Program-made: the position numbers and the translations under genes
Source: Bacillota bacterium
Lineage (GTDB): Bacteria > Bacillota_A > Clostridia > Christensenellales > Aristaeellaceae
NCBI GenBank assembly: GCA_023421735.1
Contig: JAEZSP010000041.1
Coordinates: forward strand, 1-30,659
Length of the DNA stretch: 30,659 nt
Direction: 5' to 3'
The notes under the pieces: generated by a model
Databases searched by the model: none
Told to the model about the DNA's origin: nothing
Seen by the model: only the letters and a program-made list of their open reading frames with translations
Shown here: positions 15,431 through 24,600 of the stretch, piece by piece
Layout: each line of letters begins with the position of its first letter
How positions within the stretch are numbered: the stretch's first letter is position 1

Positions 15431-15631
15431 GTGGTTGATAAGCAGATGAGTATAGGCCAGGTTCTCAAATTGGACCGCGGAACCGCGCCGATCTTTATGC
15501 AGTTTGGCATGCATTGCCTCGGCTGCCCGCACGCGACCGCCGAAAGCCTTGAGATGGCCTGTGCGGCACATGGCGCGGATACGGATGCGTTGGTGGAAAA
15601 GCTCAACGCGTATTTTGAAGGCAAGAAATAA
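15431..15631 (+). CDS. DUF1858 (disulfide redox) small protein
   Basis: A 66-residue cytosolic protein of the DUF1858 family, often annotated as a hybrid-cluster-protein-associated redox disulfide domain. The CxxC pair is C29 and C32 in MHCLGCPH, as in the family. The N-terminal SIGQVLKLDRGTAPIFMQFG is also conserved. The start is GTG 15431, eight bases after AAGGAGG; Met6 is less well placed. It leads an operon with rubrerythrin, which fits a redox or metal-stress role in an anaerobe, though the exact partner is unknown. Confidence 0.85.
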   Translation: MVDKQMSIGQVLKLDRGTAPIFMQFGMHCLGCPHATAESLEMACAAHGADTDALVEKLNAYFEGKK

Positions 15632-15641
15632 CAAAGCGCGA

Positions 15642-15671
15642 CGGCCGGTGCGTTGATATGCGCATCGGCCG
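15642..15671 (+). other. Hairpin between DUF1858 and rubrerythrin genes
   Basis: An 11-bp stem (15642-15652 with 15661-15671, one G-T pair) with an 8-base loop sits in the 66-base intergenic gap. No T-tract follows, so it is more likely an mRNA processing or stability element than a terminator. Confidence 0.6.
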
Positions 15672-15697
15672 ATCCTATACAATCGGAGGGATATTCA

Positions 15698-16183
15698 ATG
15701 CAGGTCCATTCCTTCAATGATACGGAAGGTCTTCGAATCGCGGTCGAAATCGAAAAGCGTGGCGAGGCCTTTTACCTCAAAGCCGCGAAACTGTCGGACA
15801 ACCCCCAGACCGTTCGGATCCTCGAACAGCTCGCTTCCGATGAAGCGGTTCATAAGCACGAATTTGAAAAGCTGGTCGAGCGGGCAAGCGTTTCCGATGA
15901 GATGTACGATGAGGAAACGAACGCGTATCTCTCGGCGATCGCTGCTGATATCGTGTTCCCCGAGGGCCTGATGGCGCTTCGGCGCACGGGCTTCACGAGC
16001 CCGGAGGGCGCAATTCTCCAGGCGATCCAGTCCGAGAAGGACTCTATTCTTTTTTATACGGAACTGGCCGAGCACGCCTTTGACGCGGAAGCAAAACGCA
16101 TGTTCCGCGAAATCATCATGCAGGAGCGGCGGCACATGAACGTTCTGCAAAACCGTCTGGAAGAGATTTCCGTGGAGGGATAA
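15698..16183 (+). CDS. Rubrerythrin-like ferritin-fold protein
   Basis: A 161-residue four-helix diiron protein without a C-terminal rubredoxin domain. Metal-ligand motifs are visible: EIEKRGEAFY (about 17-26), DEAVHKHEF (48-56), the second repeat EKDSILFY (about 112-119) and QERRHM near 145-150. Such proteins detoxify peroxide in anaerobes or store iron. ATG 15698 is seven bases after GGAGGG. It lies between the DUF1858 gene and the phosphohexomutase gene, three bases from the latter. Confidence 0.88.
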   Translation: MQVHSFNDTEGLRIAVEIEKRGEAFYLKAAKLSDNPQTVRILEQLASDEAVHKHEFEKLVERASVSDEMYDEETNAYLSAIAADIVFPEGLMALRRTGFTSPEGAILQAIQSEKDSILFYTELAEHAFDAEAKRMFREIIMQERRHMNVLQNRLEEISVEG

Positions 16184-16185
16184 CC

Positions 16186-17907
16186 ATGGCGTACATGGAC
16201 GCGTATCAAAAGTGGCTCGAGATGTTCAAGGATGACGCGGCGACGGTCGACGAACTCAAGGCGATCGCCAACGATCCCGCCGAGATCGAGGACAGGTTTT
16301 ACCGCGATCTCGAATTCGGCACTGCGGGCATGCGCGGCGTGATCGGCATGGGTACAAACCGGATGAACGTCCATAACGTCAGAAAAGTCACTTGTGCGCT
16401 TGCTAAAATCATTAAAAACCATCCCGGCGGCGCGCAGCGTGGCGTTGTGATCGGCTATGACTCGCGCCATATGTCCCCGGAATTCGCGCGCGAGACGGCT
16501 TTAACGCTCGCTGCCGGCGGCGTTCGGGCGATGTTGTTCCCCTCGCTTCGGCCGGTTCCGGTTCTGTCGTTCTCGGTGCGCCATCTGGGCGCCATCGCGG
16601 GCGTTGAGATTACCGCGAGCCATAATCCGTCGAAGTATAACGGCTATAAGGTTTATTGGGAGGACGGCGGTCAGCTGCCGCCGCCCCGCGCCGATGAGGT
16701 GACAGAGGAGATCGAAAAGACCTCCTTTGAAGAGGCCGTGACCATGGACGAAAAAGCCGCCATGCAGGCGGGCCTCCTCGCTTATCCCGGGCCGGAGGTG
16801 GACGATGCGTACATCGCATCGGTCAAAAAGCTGCAAGTCAATCCCGAGCTTGCGCGCGAGATGGGCGATCAGCTCAAGATTGTGTATACGCCCTTTAACG
16901 GAACGGGCAATCTTCCGGTCAGGCGCATTTTGCGCGAAATCGGCATGAAGCACGTCTTCGTCGTGCCCGAGCAGGAACTGCCGGACGGTGATTTTCCGAG
17001 CGTCAAGGTGCCAAACCCCGAAGATCCGGGTGCGTTCCGGCTCGCCATCGCCATGCAGAAGCGGCTCGGCGCCGACTTGTGTGTGGGCACCGATCCGGAC
17101 TGCGACCGCGTGGGCATCGCCTGCCTCACAAAGTCGGGCGAGGTGCGCATGCTTTCCGGCAACCAGATCGGTTGCCTTCTCCTCGACTACATCTGCTCTC
17201 AGAAAAAGGAGCGCGGCGAGCTGCCCCAAAACGGCGCTGCGGTGTCCTCCATCGTCTCGACCGACATGGCAAAGGCCATCTGCGCCAATTTTGGCATGGC
17301 CCACATCGAGGTTCTGACCGGGTTCAAGTTCATTGCGGAACAGATTCAGCATTTCGAGGACACGGGGGAACATACATTCCTCTTCGGTTTTGAGGAGAGC
17401 TATGGCTTCCTTTCGGGCACAGAGGTGCGCGATAAGGACGGCGTGAACGCGGTGATGCTGATCGCCGAGGCAGCTGCCTATTATAAGACGCGCGGCATGA
17501 CGCTTGCGGACGCGGCGGACGAGCTGGGTAAAAAATACGGCTTCTACGGTGACCATATCAAGTCTGTCACCCTTGCGGGCAAGGACGGACAGGGCAAGAT
17601 CGACGCCATTATGGCAAAACTGCACGGTGAGAAGCTCGACGTCATCGGCGCAAGCAAGTTGCTTGCCACGCGCGATTATCTCAAAGGCACGCGTACGACG
17701 GCGGATGGGGACGTAAGCCCCGCGGGGCTTCCCGCGTCGGACGTGCTGTATTACGAGCTCGCGGGCGGCGCATGGGTATGCGTGCGGCCGAGCGGCACGG
17801 AGCCGAAGATCAAGGTTTATATCAACGCCGTGTCCGATTCGTCGGAAAAGACCGAGGCGCTGCTTGCAAATTACGCGGCGGACATGGACAAAATACTTGC
17901 GATTTAG
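16186..17907 (+). CDS. pgcA: Phosphoglucomutase/phosphomannomutase (alpha-D-phosphohexomutase)
   Basis: A 573-residue cytosolic enzyme interconverting glucose-1-phosphate and glucose-6-phosphate, with the length and order of Bacillus PgcA. The FGTAGMRG start-of-domain motif is at 44-51, the phosphoserine loop TASHNPSKYNG has S145, the Mg loop DPDCDR is at 303-308, the sugar-specificity loop GFEESYG at 401-407 and the phosphate-binding RPSGTEPK at 534-541. All are intact. The ATG starts three bases after the rubrerythrin stop, with GGAGGG inside that gene's end. The next gene, ychF, follows 12 bases later. Confidence 0.93.
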   Translation: MAYMDAYQKWLEMFKDDAATVDELKAIANDPAEIEDRFYRDLEFGTAGMRGVIGMGTNRMNVHNVRKVTCALAKIIKNHPGGAQRGVVIGYDSRHMSPEFARETALTLAAGGVRAMLFPSLRPVPVLSFSVRHLGAIAGVEITASHNPSKYNGYKVYWEDGGQLPPPRADEVTEEIEKTSFEEAVTMDEKAAMQAGLLAYPGPEVDDAYIASVKKLQVNPELAREMGDQLKIVYTPFNGTGNLPVRRILREIGMKHVFVVPEQELPDGDFPSVKVPNPEDPGAFRLAIAMQKRLGADLCVGTDPDCDRVGIACLTKSGEVRMLSGNQIGCLLLDYICSQKKERGELPQNGAAVSSIVSTDMAKAICANFGMAHIEVLTGFKFIAEQIQHFEDTGEHTFLFGFEESYGFLSGTEVRDKDGVNAVMLIAEAAAYYKTRGMTLADAADELGKKYGFYGDHIKSVTLAGKDGQGKIDAIMAKLHGEKLDVIGASKLLATRDYLKGTRTTADGDVSPAGLPASDVLYYELAGGAWVCVRPSGTEPKIKVYINAVSDSSEKTEALLANYAADMDKILAI

Positions 17908-17919
17908 CTGGAGGTATTT

Positions 17920-19017
17920 ATGAAGTTAGGCGTCGTGGGTCTTCCAAACGTCGGGAAGTCGACGCTTTTTAATGCGATTACAAACGCAGGCGCGCAGGCC
18001 GCAAACTATCCATTTTGCACCATCGAGCCGAATAACGGCATCGTCGCAGTGCCCGACCCCAGACTTGATGTGCTCGCGGACATGTATCATCCCGAAAAAT
18101 ACACGCCCGCGACATTGGAGTTTGTGGACATCGCGGGACTCGTGAAGGGCGCGAGCCGGGGCGAAGGGTTGGGCAATAAGTTCCTCTCGCATATCCGCGA
18201 GGTGGACGCCATCGTTCACGTCGTGCGCTGCTTTGAAGATGCAAACGTCATCCACGTGGACGGCGATGTGTCGCCCGCGCGAGACGTCGAAACCATCGAG
18301 ACGGAGCTCATCCTTGCGGACATCGAAACGGTGTCCAAAAGGCTCGACCGCGCGCTTTCCATGCTCAAAAAGGGTGAGAAAAAGTATCAGGACGAGGCGG
18401 ACGCAGGCAAGATCCTCGCGGACTGGCTCGATGCGGGAAAACCCGCGCGCACCGCGCCGCTCACAGACGACCAGCGGGCCGTCGCGCGCGAGTGGTTTCT
18501 CTTAACGACCAAAAAAGTCATCTACGCGGCGAATATCGGCGAGGATGACATCGGGACGGATCCCGCCGACCTTCCCTATGTGCAGGAGGTTGCGAAGATC
18601 GCATCCGCAGAGGGCGCGGAGATGCTCGTCATCTGCGCGAAGGTAGAGGAGGAAATCGCCCAACTCGATCCAGACGAAAAAAAGGTTTTCCTCGAGGAAA
18701 TGGGCATCGGTCAGTCGGGTCTCGATCGGCTCGTGACCGTGGGGTATCGACTTCTCGGACTCATCAGCTTTTTAACAGCGGGCCCCAAAGAAGTGCGTGC
18801 TTGGACGATTTCAGACGGCATGAAGGCGCCGCAGGCAGCCGGTAAAATCCACACGGATTTCGAGCGCGGGTTCATCCGCGCGGAGATTGTGGCCTATGAC
18901 GACCTCATCCGTGAGGGCAGCATGGCGGCCTGTAAGGAGAAGGGACTTGTGCGCAGCGAGGGCAAGGAGTATGTCATGAAGGACGGGGACGTGACGCTGT
19001 TCCGGTTTAACGTATGA
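17920..19017 (+). CDS. ychF: YchF/OLA1-family redox-regulated ATPase
   Basis: A 365-residue TRAFAC-class NTPase that binds ribosomes and prefers ATP. G1 GLPNVGKST is at 7-15 and G3 DIAGL at 70-74; the base-recognition NxxE equivalent is in YAANIGEDD. The C-terminal TGS domain has [17 protein letters not shown]. The full length matches E. coli YchF (363). ATG 17920 has GGAGG seven bases upstream. Its TGA overlaps the CPBP protease start (ATGA). Confidence 0.95.
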   Translation: MKLGVVGLPNVGKSTLFNAITNAGAQAANYPFCTIEPNNGIVAVPDPRLDVLADMYHPEKYTPATLEFVDIAGLVKGASRGEGLGNKFLSHIREVDAIVHVVRCFEDANVIHVDGDVSPARDVETIETELILADIETVSKRLDRALSMLKKGEKKYQDEADAGKILADWLDAGKPARTAPLTDDQRAVAREWFLLTTKKVIYAANIGEDDIGTDPADLPYVQEVAKIASAEGAEMLVICAKVEEEIAQLDPDEKKVFLEEMGIGQSGLDRLVTVGYRLLGLISFLTAGPKEVRAWTISDGMKAPQAAGKIHTDFERGFIRAEIVAYDDLIREGSMAACKEKGLVRSEGKEYVMKDGDVTLFRFNV

Positions 19018-20018
19018 CCGATTTGCAAACCCCCGTTTTTGAACCTGCGTATCCGGAATCGGCGCGCCCGACGCTCTTATCCGCAAACGCGCTGTATCTT
19101 CTCGGCGCGGTCAGCGTGCTGCTTCTCAACCTGTTTGCCAAGCAGCTCGTGGAACTGTACGTGAATCTGACCGGAAACCACAGCCAGATCAACTTTCTCT
19201 TGGTGGTCGACGCCGTGCTGTATTCCCTGTTTTTTTTCCTGCCGGTCGTGCTTTTCATCAGAAAGCGCGGCGGTGCGACATTGCGGCTTTCCGGCGTTGG
19301 GGTCGGGATCACGATTCTTGCGTTCATTACGGGTGTTGCATGCATGTTTCTTGCCAACGGGCTCAGTGCGCTCTGGATGATGCTGCTCGAAGCGTTGAAC
19401 GTTCCGGTCACGCGATCAGTTATCGAGATTGCGGACGAGAATCAGCTGATTCTGGGTGTGATCGCCATCGGCGTCTTCCCGGGCATCTTCGAAGAATTGC
19501 TGTTTCGCGGCCCAATCCTCGCTGCGTATGAAAAGGGCGGTTCCCGCCGCGCGATTTTCATCACCGGCCTGTTGTTTGCCATGATGCACGGTTCGCTCGA
19601 AGGCTTTCCGGCGCAATTCATGATGGGGCTCGTGCTCGGTTATGCGGTCGTTTCGACCGGCTCCATTTACGCGGGCATGATGATCCACACCGTGTACAAT
19701 GCGGCGTCCATCATCTTCAGCTATGCGATGCAGGGCGTGGTAGATCAGTCCGTGGCTGAAAATTCGGCTGAGCTGACGAGCAGCGATCCCGTGACCGCCG
19801 TGGTTGGGGTTCTTATTATCACGTTGGTCGCGTTCGGCATCGCATATCCGATGCTGCGCGCGTTTGGCAGATATCGGTCGCGGCATGCGATTGCGCTGTT
19901 CCCCAAGGCCCCTCTCGGGATGAGCGTCGGCGAGGCGATCGTGCTCATCTCCGGAATTGTGACGGTGGTTTTCCTCTATGCCAACAACATCTTTGGTCTC
20001 GTGGAGCGGTTTTTATGA
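19014..20018 (+). CDS. CPBP-family intramembrane metalloprotease
   Basis: A 334-residue polytopic membrane protein of the CAAX-protease/bacteriocin-processing (ABI) family. About eight hydrophobic segments surround the active-site motifs EELLFRG (160-166), FAMMHGS with H192, and HTVYN (225-229). Known relatives process prenylated proteins, bacteriocins or anti-sigma factors; the substrate here is unknown, and no bacteriocin gene is adjacent. It overlaps ychF and rlmH by 4 bases each, so it is translationally coupled on both sides. Confidence 0.88.
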   Translation: MTDLQTPVFEPAYPESARPTLLSANALYLLGAVSVLLLNLFAKQLVELYVNLTGNHSQINFLLVVDAVLYSLFFFLPVVLFIRKRGGATLRLSGVGVGITILAFITGVACMFLANGLSALWMMLLEALNVPVTRSVIEIADENQLILGVIAIGVFPGIFEELLFRGPILAAYEKGGSRRAIFITGLLFAMMHGSLEGFPAQFMMGLVLGYAVVSTGSIYAGMMIHTVYNAASIIFSYAMQGVVDQSVAENSAELTSSDPVTAVVGVLIITLVAFGIAYPMLRAFGRYRSRHAIALFPKAPLGMSVGEAIVLISGIVTVVFLYANNIFGLVERFL

Positions 20019-20491
20019 ACGCACTGATCCTCGCCGTCGGCAAGCTCAAGGAGCGATGGCAAAGCGACGGCTGTGCGGAATATCTGAAACGCCTTTCGCG
20101 GTACGGGAAATACGAGCTCGTGGCGGTGGACGACGTGCGCGAGCCCGACAGGCCCTCAGACGCGCTCAACCGACAGGTGATGGATCGGGAGGGCGCGTCG
20201 CTTTTGAAGCGGATCAAGCCGGATGATTTCGTCGTCTGCCTCGTCATCGATGGCGATGCGCCGGATTCCGTTGGCTTTGCGAAATGGACTGCCCACTGGG
20301 CGCAGACGGGACGCCGCGTCGTTTTTGTGATCGGCGGATCGCTCGGCCTTTCAGAAGATGTGCGCGCCCGCGCCGATTATTCCCTCTCGTTTTCCCATTT
20401 CACGTTTCCCCACGGCCTCATGCGCGTTATTCTCCTTGAGCAGATCTACCGTGCAGAGCGGATCAACGCGGGAGAGCGTTACCACAAATAA
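20015..20491 (+). CDS. rlmH: 23S rRNA (pseudouridine1915-N3)-methyltransferase RlmH
   Basis: A 158-residue SPOUT-class methyltransferase that modifies pseudouridine 1915 in helix 69 of 23S rRNA. The SAM-binding knot is visible: VIGGSLGLS (105-113), the SFSHFTFPHGLMRVILLEQI stretch (125-144) and the C-terminal GERYHK that ends the protein. The length is that of the E. coli and S. aureus enzymes. It is last in the six-gene operon. Confidence 0.96.
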   Translation: MNALILAVGKLKERWQSDGCAEYLKRLSRYGKYELVAVDDVREPDRPSDALNRQVMDREGASLLKRIKPDDFVVCLVIDGDAPDSVGFAKWTAHWAQTGRRVVFVIGGSLGLSEDVRARADYSLSFSHFTFPHGLMRVILLEQIYRAERINAGERYHK

Positions 20492-20530
20492 TTTGAGTCA
20501 CATCGGGTAACGGCCCAAAAGAAAGTTCGG

Positions 20531-20555
20531 CGGCTCGGGGCCTCACCCCGAGCCG
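20531..20555. terminator. GC-rich hairpin between convergent rlmH and GH51 genes
   Basis: A 10-bp perfect stem (20531-20540 with 20546-20555) has a 5-base loop. The plus strand lacks a T-tract after it; on the minus strand a T-rich stretch (actttctttt) begins five bases later. It is a likely but unproven terminator for one or both convergent units. Confidence 0.5.
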
Positions 20556-20597
20556 GCGACAATGAAATGATGGATTAAATTACCGGTATGGGATTTA

Positions 20598-20612
20598 AAA
20601 GGGATGCCCTTT
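20598..20612 (-). terminator. Short hairpin directly after the GH51 stop
   Basis: AAAGGG/CCCTTT (20598-20603/20607-20612) with a 3-base loop begins one base after the minus-strand stop. On that strand it runs into TTTTAAAT. It is a weak intrinsic terminator candidate. Confidence 0.45.
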
Positions 20613-20613
20613 G

Positions 20614-22113
20614 TCACTTCAGCGTCAACGCAATCATTGCACAGGGCGGGAGCGTGAGCTTCAGCTCGGTGCCGGTCTTGTCGAATTCAGATGTGACTGC
20701 GTCAAACGCGACCGGCGCGACCTGATTGGGCGCGTCAAAGTCGTTCTTGGCGTGGATGTCCCCGGTCAGGATGCGGGCCGTCTCGATCTTGACGTGCGTG
20801 CCGTCGATGCGCATCTCGATTTCTGCAGGTGCGCCGGATGCGGTATTGATGAGGGTGACGTTGATGGTGCCGTCCTCTGCGACGGAGGCGGATTCGGAAA
20901 TCACGGGCGTCACAATGCCGCACTTTTCGAAGGTGGGCGTTTCGACATCCGAGGCGATCAGCGTCGCGTCCTGGTGCGCCTTCATCATCTCAAAGGCGTG
21001 GTAGGTGGGCGTCGCGAGCAGCTGTTTGCCTTCGGTGAGGATGACCGCCTGCAGAACGTTGATGAGCTGCGCGATGTTCGCCATCTTAACGCGGTCTGCG
21101 TGTTTATTGAAGATGTTGAGGGAAAGCCCTGCAACCATTGCGTCGCGCATGGTGCTCTGCTGATAGAGGAAGCCGGGGTTCGTGCCGGGCTCGACGTCGT
21201 ACCACGTGCCCCATTCGTCCACGATCAAGCCAACGCGCTTTTCGGGATCGTAGAAATCCATGATTGCGGCGTGGTTGTGGACAAGCGTCTCCATGAAGTA
21301 CGCCCGCGCAATGGTGCGCAGGTACATATCTTCGTTGAAGTCGGTCGCGCTGCCCTTGTGAAAGCGCCAGTCATCGCCGGGCGCGGTGTAGTAGTGCAGA
21401 GACAGTCCGTCCATCTTGCCGGTCGCCTTCTGCATCAGCACGCGCGTCCACTCATAACCGGGATTGTCCTGCGATGTGCCGGGGCCGCACGCGATCTTGT
21501 AGATGGGCGAATCGCCGTACTTGCGCACAAACGTCTGATACCGCCTATATTCGTCGGCGTAGTATTCCGGCGTCATGTTTCCGCCGCAGCCCCAGTTTTC
21601 GTTCCCGACGGCGAAGTAGGGGAGCGTCCAGGGCGCGTCCTGCCCGTTTTTGCGGCGCAGATCTGCCATGGGCGACACGGCGGGGCTGGTCATGTATTCA
21701 ACCCACTCCTGCATTTCGCGCACGGAACCCGAGCCGACGTTTCCGTTCACATAGGGCTTGCAACCGATCTGACGGCAAAGCTCGAAAAACTCGTGCGTGC
21801 CGAATGAATTGTCCTCGACCACGCCGCCCCAGTGCGAGTTGTACATCTTCTTGCGCGTTTCATTTGGTCCGATGCCGTCCATCCAGTGGTATTCGTCCGC
21901 AAAGCATCCGCCCGGCCAGCGCAAAACCGAAAGACCCATCTTCTTGAGCGCCTCAACCACGTCGGTGCGCATGCCGTTCACATTCGGGATTTCGGAATCC
22001 TTGCCGACGAACACGCCGCCGTAGATGCATCTGCCGAGATGCTCCGAGAAATTCCCGTAGATTTCGGCGTTGATGCGCGCGCCCTTCATGCCCGGGCGTA
22101 CAATGTACCTCAT
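20614..22113 (-). CDS. Alpha-L-arabinofuranosidase, glycoside hydrolase family 51
   Basis: A 499-residue retaining glycosidase releasing arabinose from arabinoxylan, arabinan or their oligomers. It has no signal peptide, so it acts in the cytoplasm on imported oligosaccharides. The [13 protein letters not shown] start, [15 protein letters not shown] (63-77), acid/base E172 in GNENWGCGG and nucleophile E300 in VDEWGTW are all present; the C-terminal beta-sandwich follows from about residue 375. ATG 22113 is 5 bases after AAGGAGGGG; the longer open frame upstream is not coding. The upstream region is occupied by an oppositely oriented small gene, leaving no room for an obvious promoter. Confidence 0.94.
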   Translation of the reverse strand: MRYIVRPGMKGARINAEIYGNFSEHLGRCIYGGVFVGKDSEIPNVNGMRTDVVEALKKMGLSVLRWPGGCFADEYHWMDGIGPNETRKKMYNSHWGGVVEDNSFGTHEFFELCRQIGCKPYVNGNVGSGSVREMQEWVEYMTSPAVSPMADLRRKNGQDAPWTLPYFAVGNENWGCGGNMTPEYYADEYRRYQTFVRKYGDSPIYKIACGPGTSQDNPGYEWTRVLMQKATGKMDGLSLHYYTAPGDDWRFHKGSATDFNEDMYLRTIARAYFMETLVHNHAAIMDFYDPEKRVGLIVDEWGTWYDVEPGTNPGFLYQQSTMRDAMVAGLSLNIFNKHADRVKMANIAQLINVLQAVILTEGKQLLATPTYHAFEMMKAHQDATLIASDVETPTFEKCGIVTPVISESASVAEDGTINVTLINTASGAPAEIEMRIDGTHVKIETARILTGDIHAKNDFDAPNQVAPVAFDAVTSEFDKTGTELKLTLPPCAMIALTLK

Positions 22114-22133
22114 ATAACCCCTCCTTATTTTAC

Positions 22134-22149
22134 CCCATTCCCCAATGGG
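22134..22149. promoter_or_regulatory. Inverted repeat between divergent starts
   Basis: CCCATT (22134-22139) and AATGGG (22144-22149) are separated by cccc. The right arm overlaps the ribosome binding site of the plus-strand small gene. It could be an operator or an mRNA hairpin that masks that site. Confidence 0.4.
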
Positions 22150-22160
22150 AGGTGACCATC

Positions 22161-22439
22161 TTGAATGCAATTCCATGCCGCAAGTGCCTCGAAGAATCGG
22201 CCGATCTGCGCCAACTGGCAGAGCACCTCGATCGGTACGTCGATTCCCTGCCCGACGAGATCCGCGTCGATCCCGAAACCTATGCGCAGCGTCTTTCACG
22301 GTGCGAGAGCTGTCCCCGTCGGGCCGATCTTCTTTGCGCCGTATGCGGCTGCTATGTACAGGCGCGCGCGGCGAAAAAGCACATGGCCTGTCCGATCGAT
22401 TTCGGCGCGCCGCGCTGGACGGCGGTAGATCAGTCGTAA
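22161..22439 (+). CDS. Cysteine-rich small protein, DUF6171-like
   Basis: A 92-residue protein with zinc-ribbon-like cysteine spacing: C6 and C9 near the N-terminus, then C50-x2-C53, C61-x2-C64-G-C66 and C78. The [16 protein letters not shown] and PRW ending resembles the DUF6171 family of Clostridia, whose function is unknown to me. The start is TTG 22161, five bases after GGGAGGTGA (22147-22155); GTG 22152 lies within that site. The gene is divergent from GH51 (start codons 47 bases apart) and its end overlaps the convergent esterase gene by 10 bases. Confidence 0.8.
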   Translation: MNAIPCRKCLEESADLRQLAEHLDRYVDSLPDEIRVDPETYAQRLSRCESCPRRADLLCAVCGCYVQARAAKKHMACPIDFGAPRWTAVDQS

Positions 22440-23206
22440 TCGCGTTGCTTGAGCCAATTCTGCAGAAGATTCGCCCACTGCGCCACGTCGGGCATTTCCT
22501 TCGCAAGGCCCAGCCCGTGGCGGCCGTATGGGAAGATGTGCAGTTCGCAGGGAACGCCGTTGATCGCGAGCGCCGATGCGAGCCGCAGGCTGTTTTCCAC
22601 CGGCACGCCCTGATCGGCTGCCGTGTGCCAGATGAACGCCTCGGGCGTCTTTTCGGTGATATGTAATTCGGCAGAGAATTTGCGGATCATCGCCCAGTCT
22701 TCGGCCTTGTCGCCCAGGAGGTTCAAAAGCGAGCCCTGATGCCGGAACGCCGCAAAGCTCACCACGGCATAGCACGGAATGAACGCGTCGGGACGCGACG
22801 AAAGCCGTTCGACCGGGTCGGCGGCGTCCGGATTTCCCAAATCGTACATCGTCGCAGCCGAGCAAACCAGGTGCCCGCCCGCCGAGAAGCCCAGTACCGC
22901 GACCTTCTCATAGCCCATTGCGCGCACCAGGCGCACGGCGCGCTTGATATCAGATAGCGGCGCATAGGGATCGCACGGCGCGACGCGGTAATCAAGCACG
23001 AACGCCGAGACGCCCACATCGCCAATCATCTCTGCGATGGGCGCGCCCTCATGCGCGGCTTTCATGCGGTATCCGCCGCCAGGCGCGACAATGACCGCGC
23101 CCTTCGAGCCGGGCACCGCGTAATTTGCGATGGAGGGCTGCTCCTGATCGGGCGATTGGTCGGAATAGGGTGCTGTGTTTTCCCAGAGCATGATTTTATC
23201 GTGCAT
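22430..23206 (-). CDS. Alpha/beta hydrolase, carbohydrate acetyl-esterase-like
   Basis: A 258-residue cytoplasmic esterase/lipase-fold enzyme. The oxyanion motif GGGY is at 43-46, the nucleophile elbow GFSAG at 106-110 (S108), and the likely acid D198 (HTAADQGVP) and base H230 (YGRHG) are in order. It resembles BD-FAE-like and acetylxylan-esterase hydrolases that deacetylate hemicellulose oligomers, which suits the nearby GH51 enzyme. ATG 23206 follows AGGAGG. It is third in the xpt-HAD unit, 13 bases after the HAD gene. The substrate is inferred. Confidence 0.87.
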   Translation of the reverse strand: MHDKIMLWENTAPYSDQSPDQEQPSIANYAVPGSKGAVIVAPGGGYRMKAAHEGAPIAEMIGDVGVSAFVLDYRVAPCDPYAPLSDIKRAVRLVRAMGYEKVAVLGFSAGGHLVCSAATMYDLGNPDAADPVERLSSRPDAFIPCYAVVSFAAFRHQGSLLNLLGDKAEDWAMIRKFSAELHITEKTPEAFIWHTAADQGVPVENSLRLASALAINGVPCELHIFPYGRHGLGLAKEMPDVAQWANLLQNWLKQRDYD

Positions 23207-23219
23207 TTTGTAATTCCTC

Positions 23220-23999
23220 CTACAATAAATCGATCATGTCGGAGAGCTTCTGGAATTTGAGGTTGGGCGTTGTGTCGGACTTTTCGAGCATGTCCTCGGT
23301 CGTTTCCCCGCTCATCACGAGGATCGAGAGCATCCCGGAGCGAAGACCCGTCTCGATGTCGGTGTACAGCCGATCGCCCACCATGGCGAGCTCGCCTGTC
23401 TGAAGTCCCGTGCGCCCGAGCGCCGCTTCGACGATGCCGGGGTTCGGCTTTCCGACGATGAGATCCGGACGGCGGAAGGCCGACGCCTCGATGAAGGCGA
23501 TGATCGCCCCGATGTCCGGTGCGAAACCCGTCTCGGTGGGGCAGTTATAGTCCGGGTGCGTGGCGACATAGGGAAGTCCCGCGCGCACCAGGTCGCAGAC
23601 CCGGGTCATCTTTTTGTAGTCGAGCGTGGTATCGTAGCCGATCACCACCATCTCCGGATTCTCCTGATCCACGACGACGCCGTTTTCCGTGAGCTCCGTG
23701 ATCAGGTAATCGTTCCCGAGGACGAAACAGCGCTTGCCGGGGTACAGCTCCGTGAGCTTGTAGGCGGTCGCCTCGCCGGAGGTCAGTATTTTTTCGCGCG
23801 GCACGGTGAGTCCCATTTTCCGCAGCCGTTCGACATAGAACGCGGCGTTGTGGGAGGAATTGTTTGTGAGAAAGAGAAAATCGCGTCCTGTTTCTCGTAC
23901 CTTTTGGATGAAATCGAGTGAGCCGTCAATGATATTGTTTCCGAGGTAGAACGTCCCGTCCATGTCCAAGAGGAAACATTTTACGTCTTTGAGTGTCAT
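23220..23999 (-). CDS. HAD-IIA family phosphatase (NagD-like)
   Basis: A 259-residue hydrolase. DMDGT is at 12-16 (nucleophile D12, acid/base D14), TNNS at 45-48, the motif III lysine in GKPNP (K184) and GDRLYTD at 208-214. The long cap inserted between motifs II and III marks subclass IIA, as in NagD and 4-nitrophenylphosphatases, which act on nucleotides and sugar phosphates. The ATG is directly after the xpt stop, and its ribosome binding site (GGGGAGG) lies in the last xpt codons. Nucleotide turnover together with Xpt is plausible, but it is inference. Confidence 0.9.
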   Translation of the reverse strand: MTLKDVKCFLLDMDGTFYLGNNIIDGSLDFIQKVRETGRDFLFLTNNSSHNAAFYVERLRKMGLTVPREKILTSGEATAYKLTELYPGKRCFVLGNDYLITELTENGVVVDQENPEMVVIGYDTTLDYKKMTRVCDLVRAGLPYVATHPDYNCPTETGFAPDIGAIIAFIEASAFRRPDLIVGKPNPGIVEAALGRTGLQTGELAMVGDRLYTDIETGLRSGMLSILVMSGETTEDMLEKSDTTPNLKFQKLSDMIDLL

Positions 24000-24575
24000 T
24001 TAATCCTCCCCGAATTCGATCGTATTTTCCCGCATGGCCTTGACGGGCGCGAGTGCTTCCACGCGGTAGCCCGCCGCACGCAGCCTTTTCATGCCGTCCT
24101 GAAATGCCTTTGCGATCACCGCACCGACGCCGGCAACCGTGCCGCCCGCCTGTTCCACCAGCCGAATGGCGCCGAACGCCGCCTCGCCGTTGGCGAGAAA
24201 GTCGTCGATGATGAGCACGCGCTCACCCGCGCGGATGAATTGCCCTTTAAGGGTCAACAGATAGCGTGCATTTTTCGTGAAGGAAAAAACTTCCGTTTGA
24301 ATGATGCCCTCCTTCATGATGGACGACACCTGCTTTTTGAGAATCACCATCGGCACGCCCATCGTGAGCGCGGTCATGACGGCGGGCGCGATGCCGGATG
24401 ATTCGATGGTCGCGATTTTCTCGATGCCTGCGTTTGAAAAGCGCAGCGCGAATTCTGCGCCCACCTGCTGCATGAGCGCGGGGTCTACCTGATGGTTCAG
24501 AAACGAGTCCACGAGCAAAACGCTTTCGCTCAACGCGCGCCCGTCGGACAGGATTCGTTGTTTGAGTGTTTCCAA
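24000..24575 (-). CDS. xpt: Xanthine phosphoribosyltransferase
   Basis: A 191-residue purine-salvage enzyme converting xanthine and PRPP to XMP, close in length to Bacillus Xpt (194). The PRPP-binding motif VLIIDDFLANGE is at 120-131, and METLKQRIL...LLVDSFLNHQVDP at the N-terminus and IESSGIAPAV (57-66) match the family. The start codon is TTG 24575, six bases after AAAGGGTGA. The transcript from 24601-24629 has a leader of only about 20 bases, so the purine riboswitch typical of Bacillus xpt is absent. Confidence 0.95.
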   Translation of the reverse strand: METLKQRILSDGRALSESVLLVDSFLNHQVDPALMQQVGAEFALRFSNAGIEKIATIESSGIAPAVMTALTMGVPMVILKKQVSSIMKEGIIQTEVFSFTKNARYLLTLKGQFIRAGERVLIIDDFLANGEAAFGAIRLVEQAGGTVAGVGAVIAKAFQDGMKRLRAAGYRVEALAPVKAMRENTIEFGED

Positions 24576-24600
24576 GCCCCTTCACCCTTTCGTTATAACC

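Noticed and set aside
19014..20018. Bacteriocin-processing or immunity locus around the CPBP protease
   Set aside because: Its neighbours are ychF and rlmH in a tightly overlapping housekeeping operon; no small double-glycine peptide or bacteriocin gene is adjacent.
20611..21807. A 398-codon open frame on the plus strand opposite GH51
   Set aside because: It is the mirror of GC-rich codons in a certain GH51 gene with intact catalytic motifs, has no ribosome binding site and encodes a low-complexity R/H/V-rich sequence.
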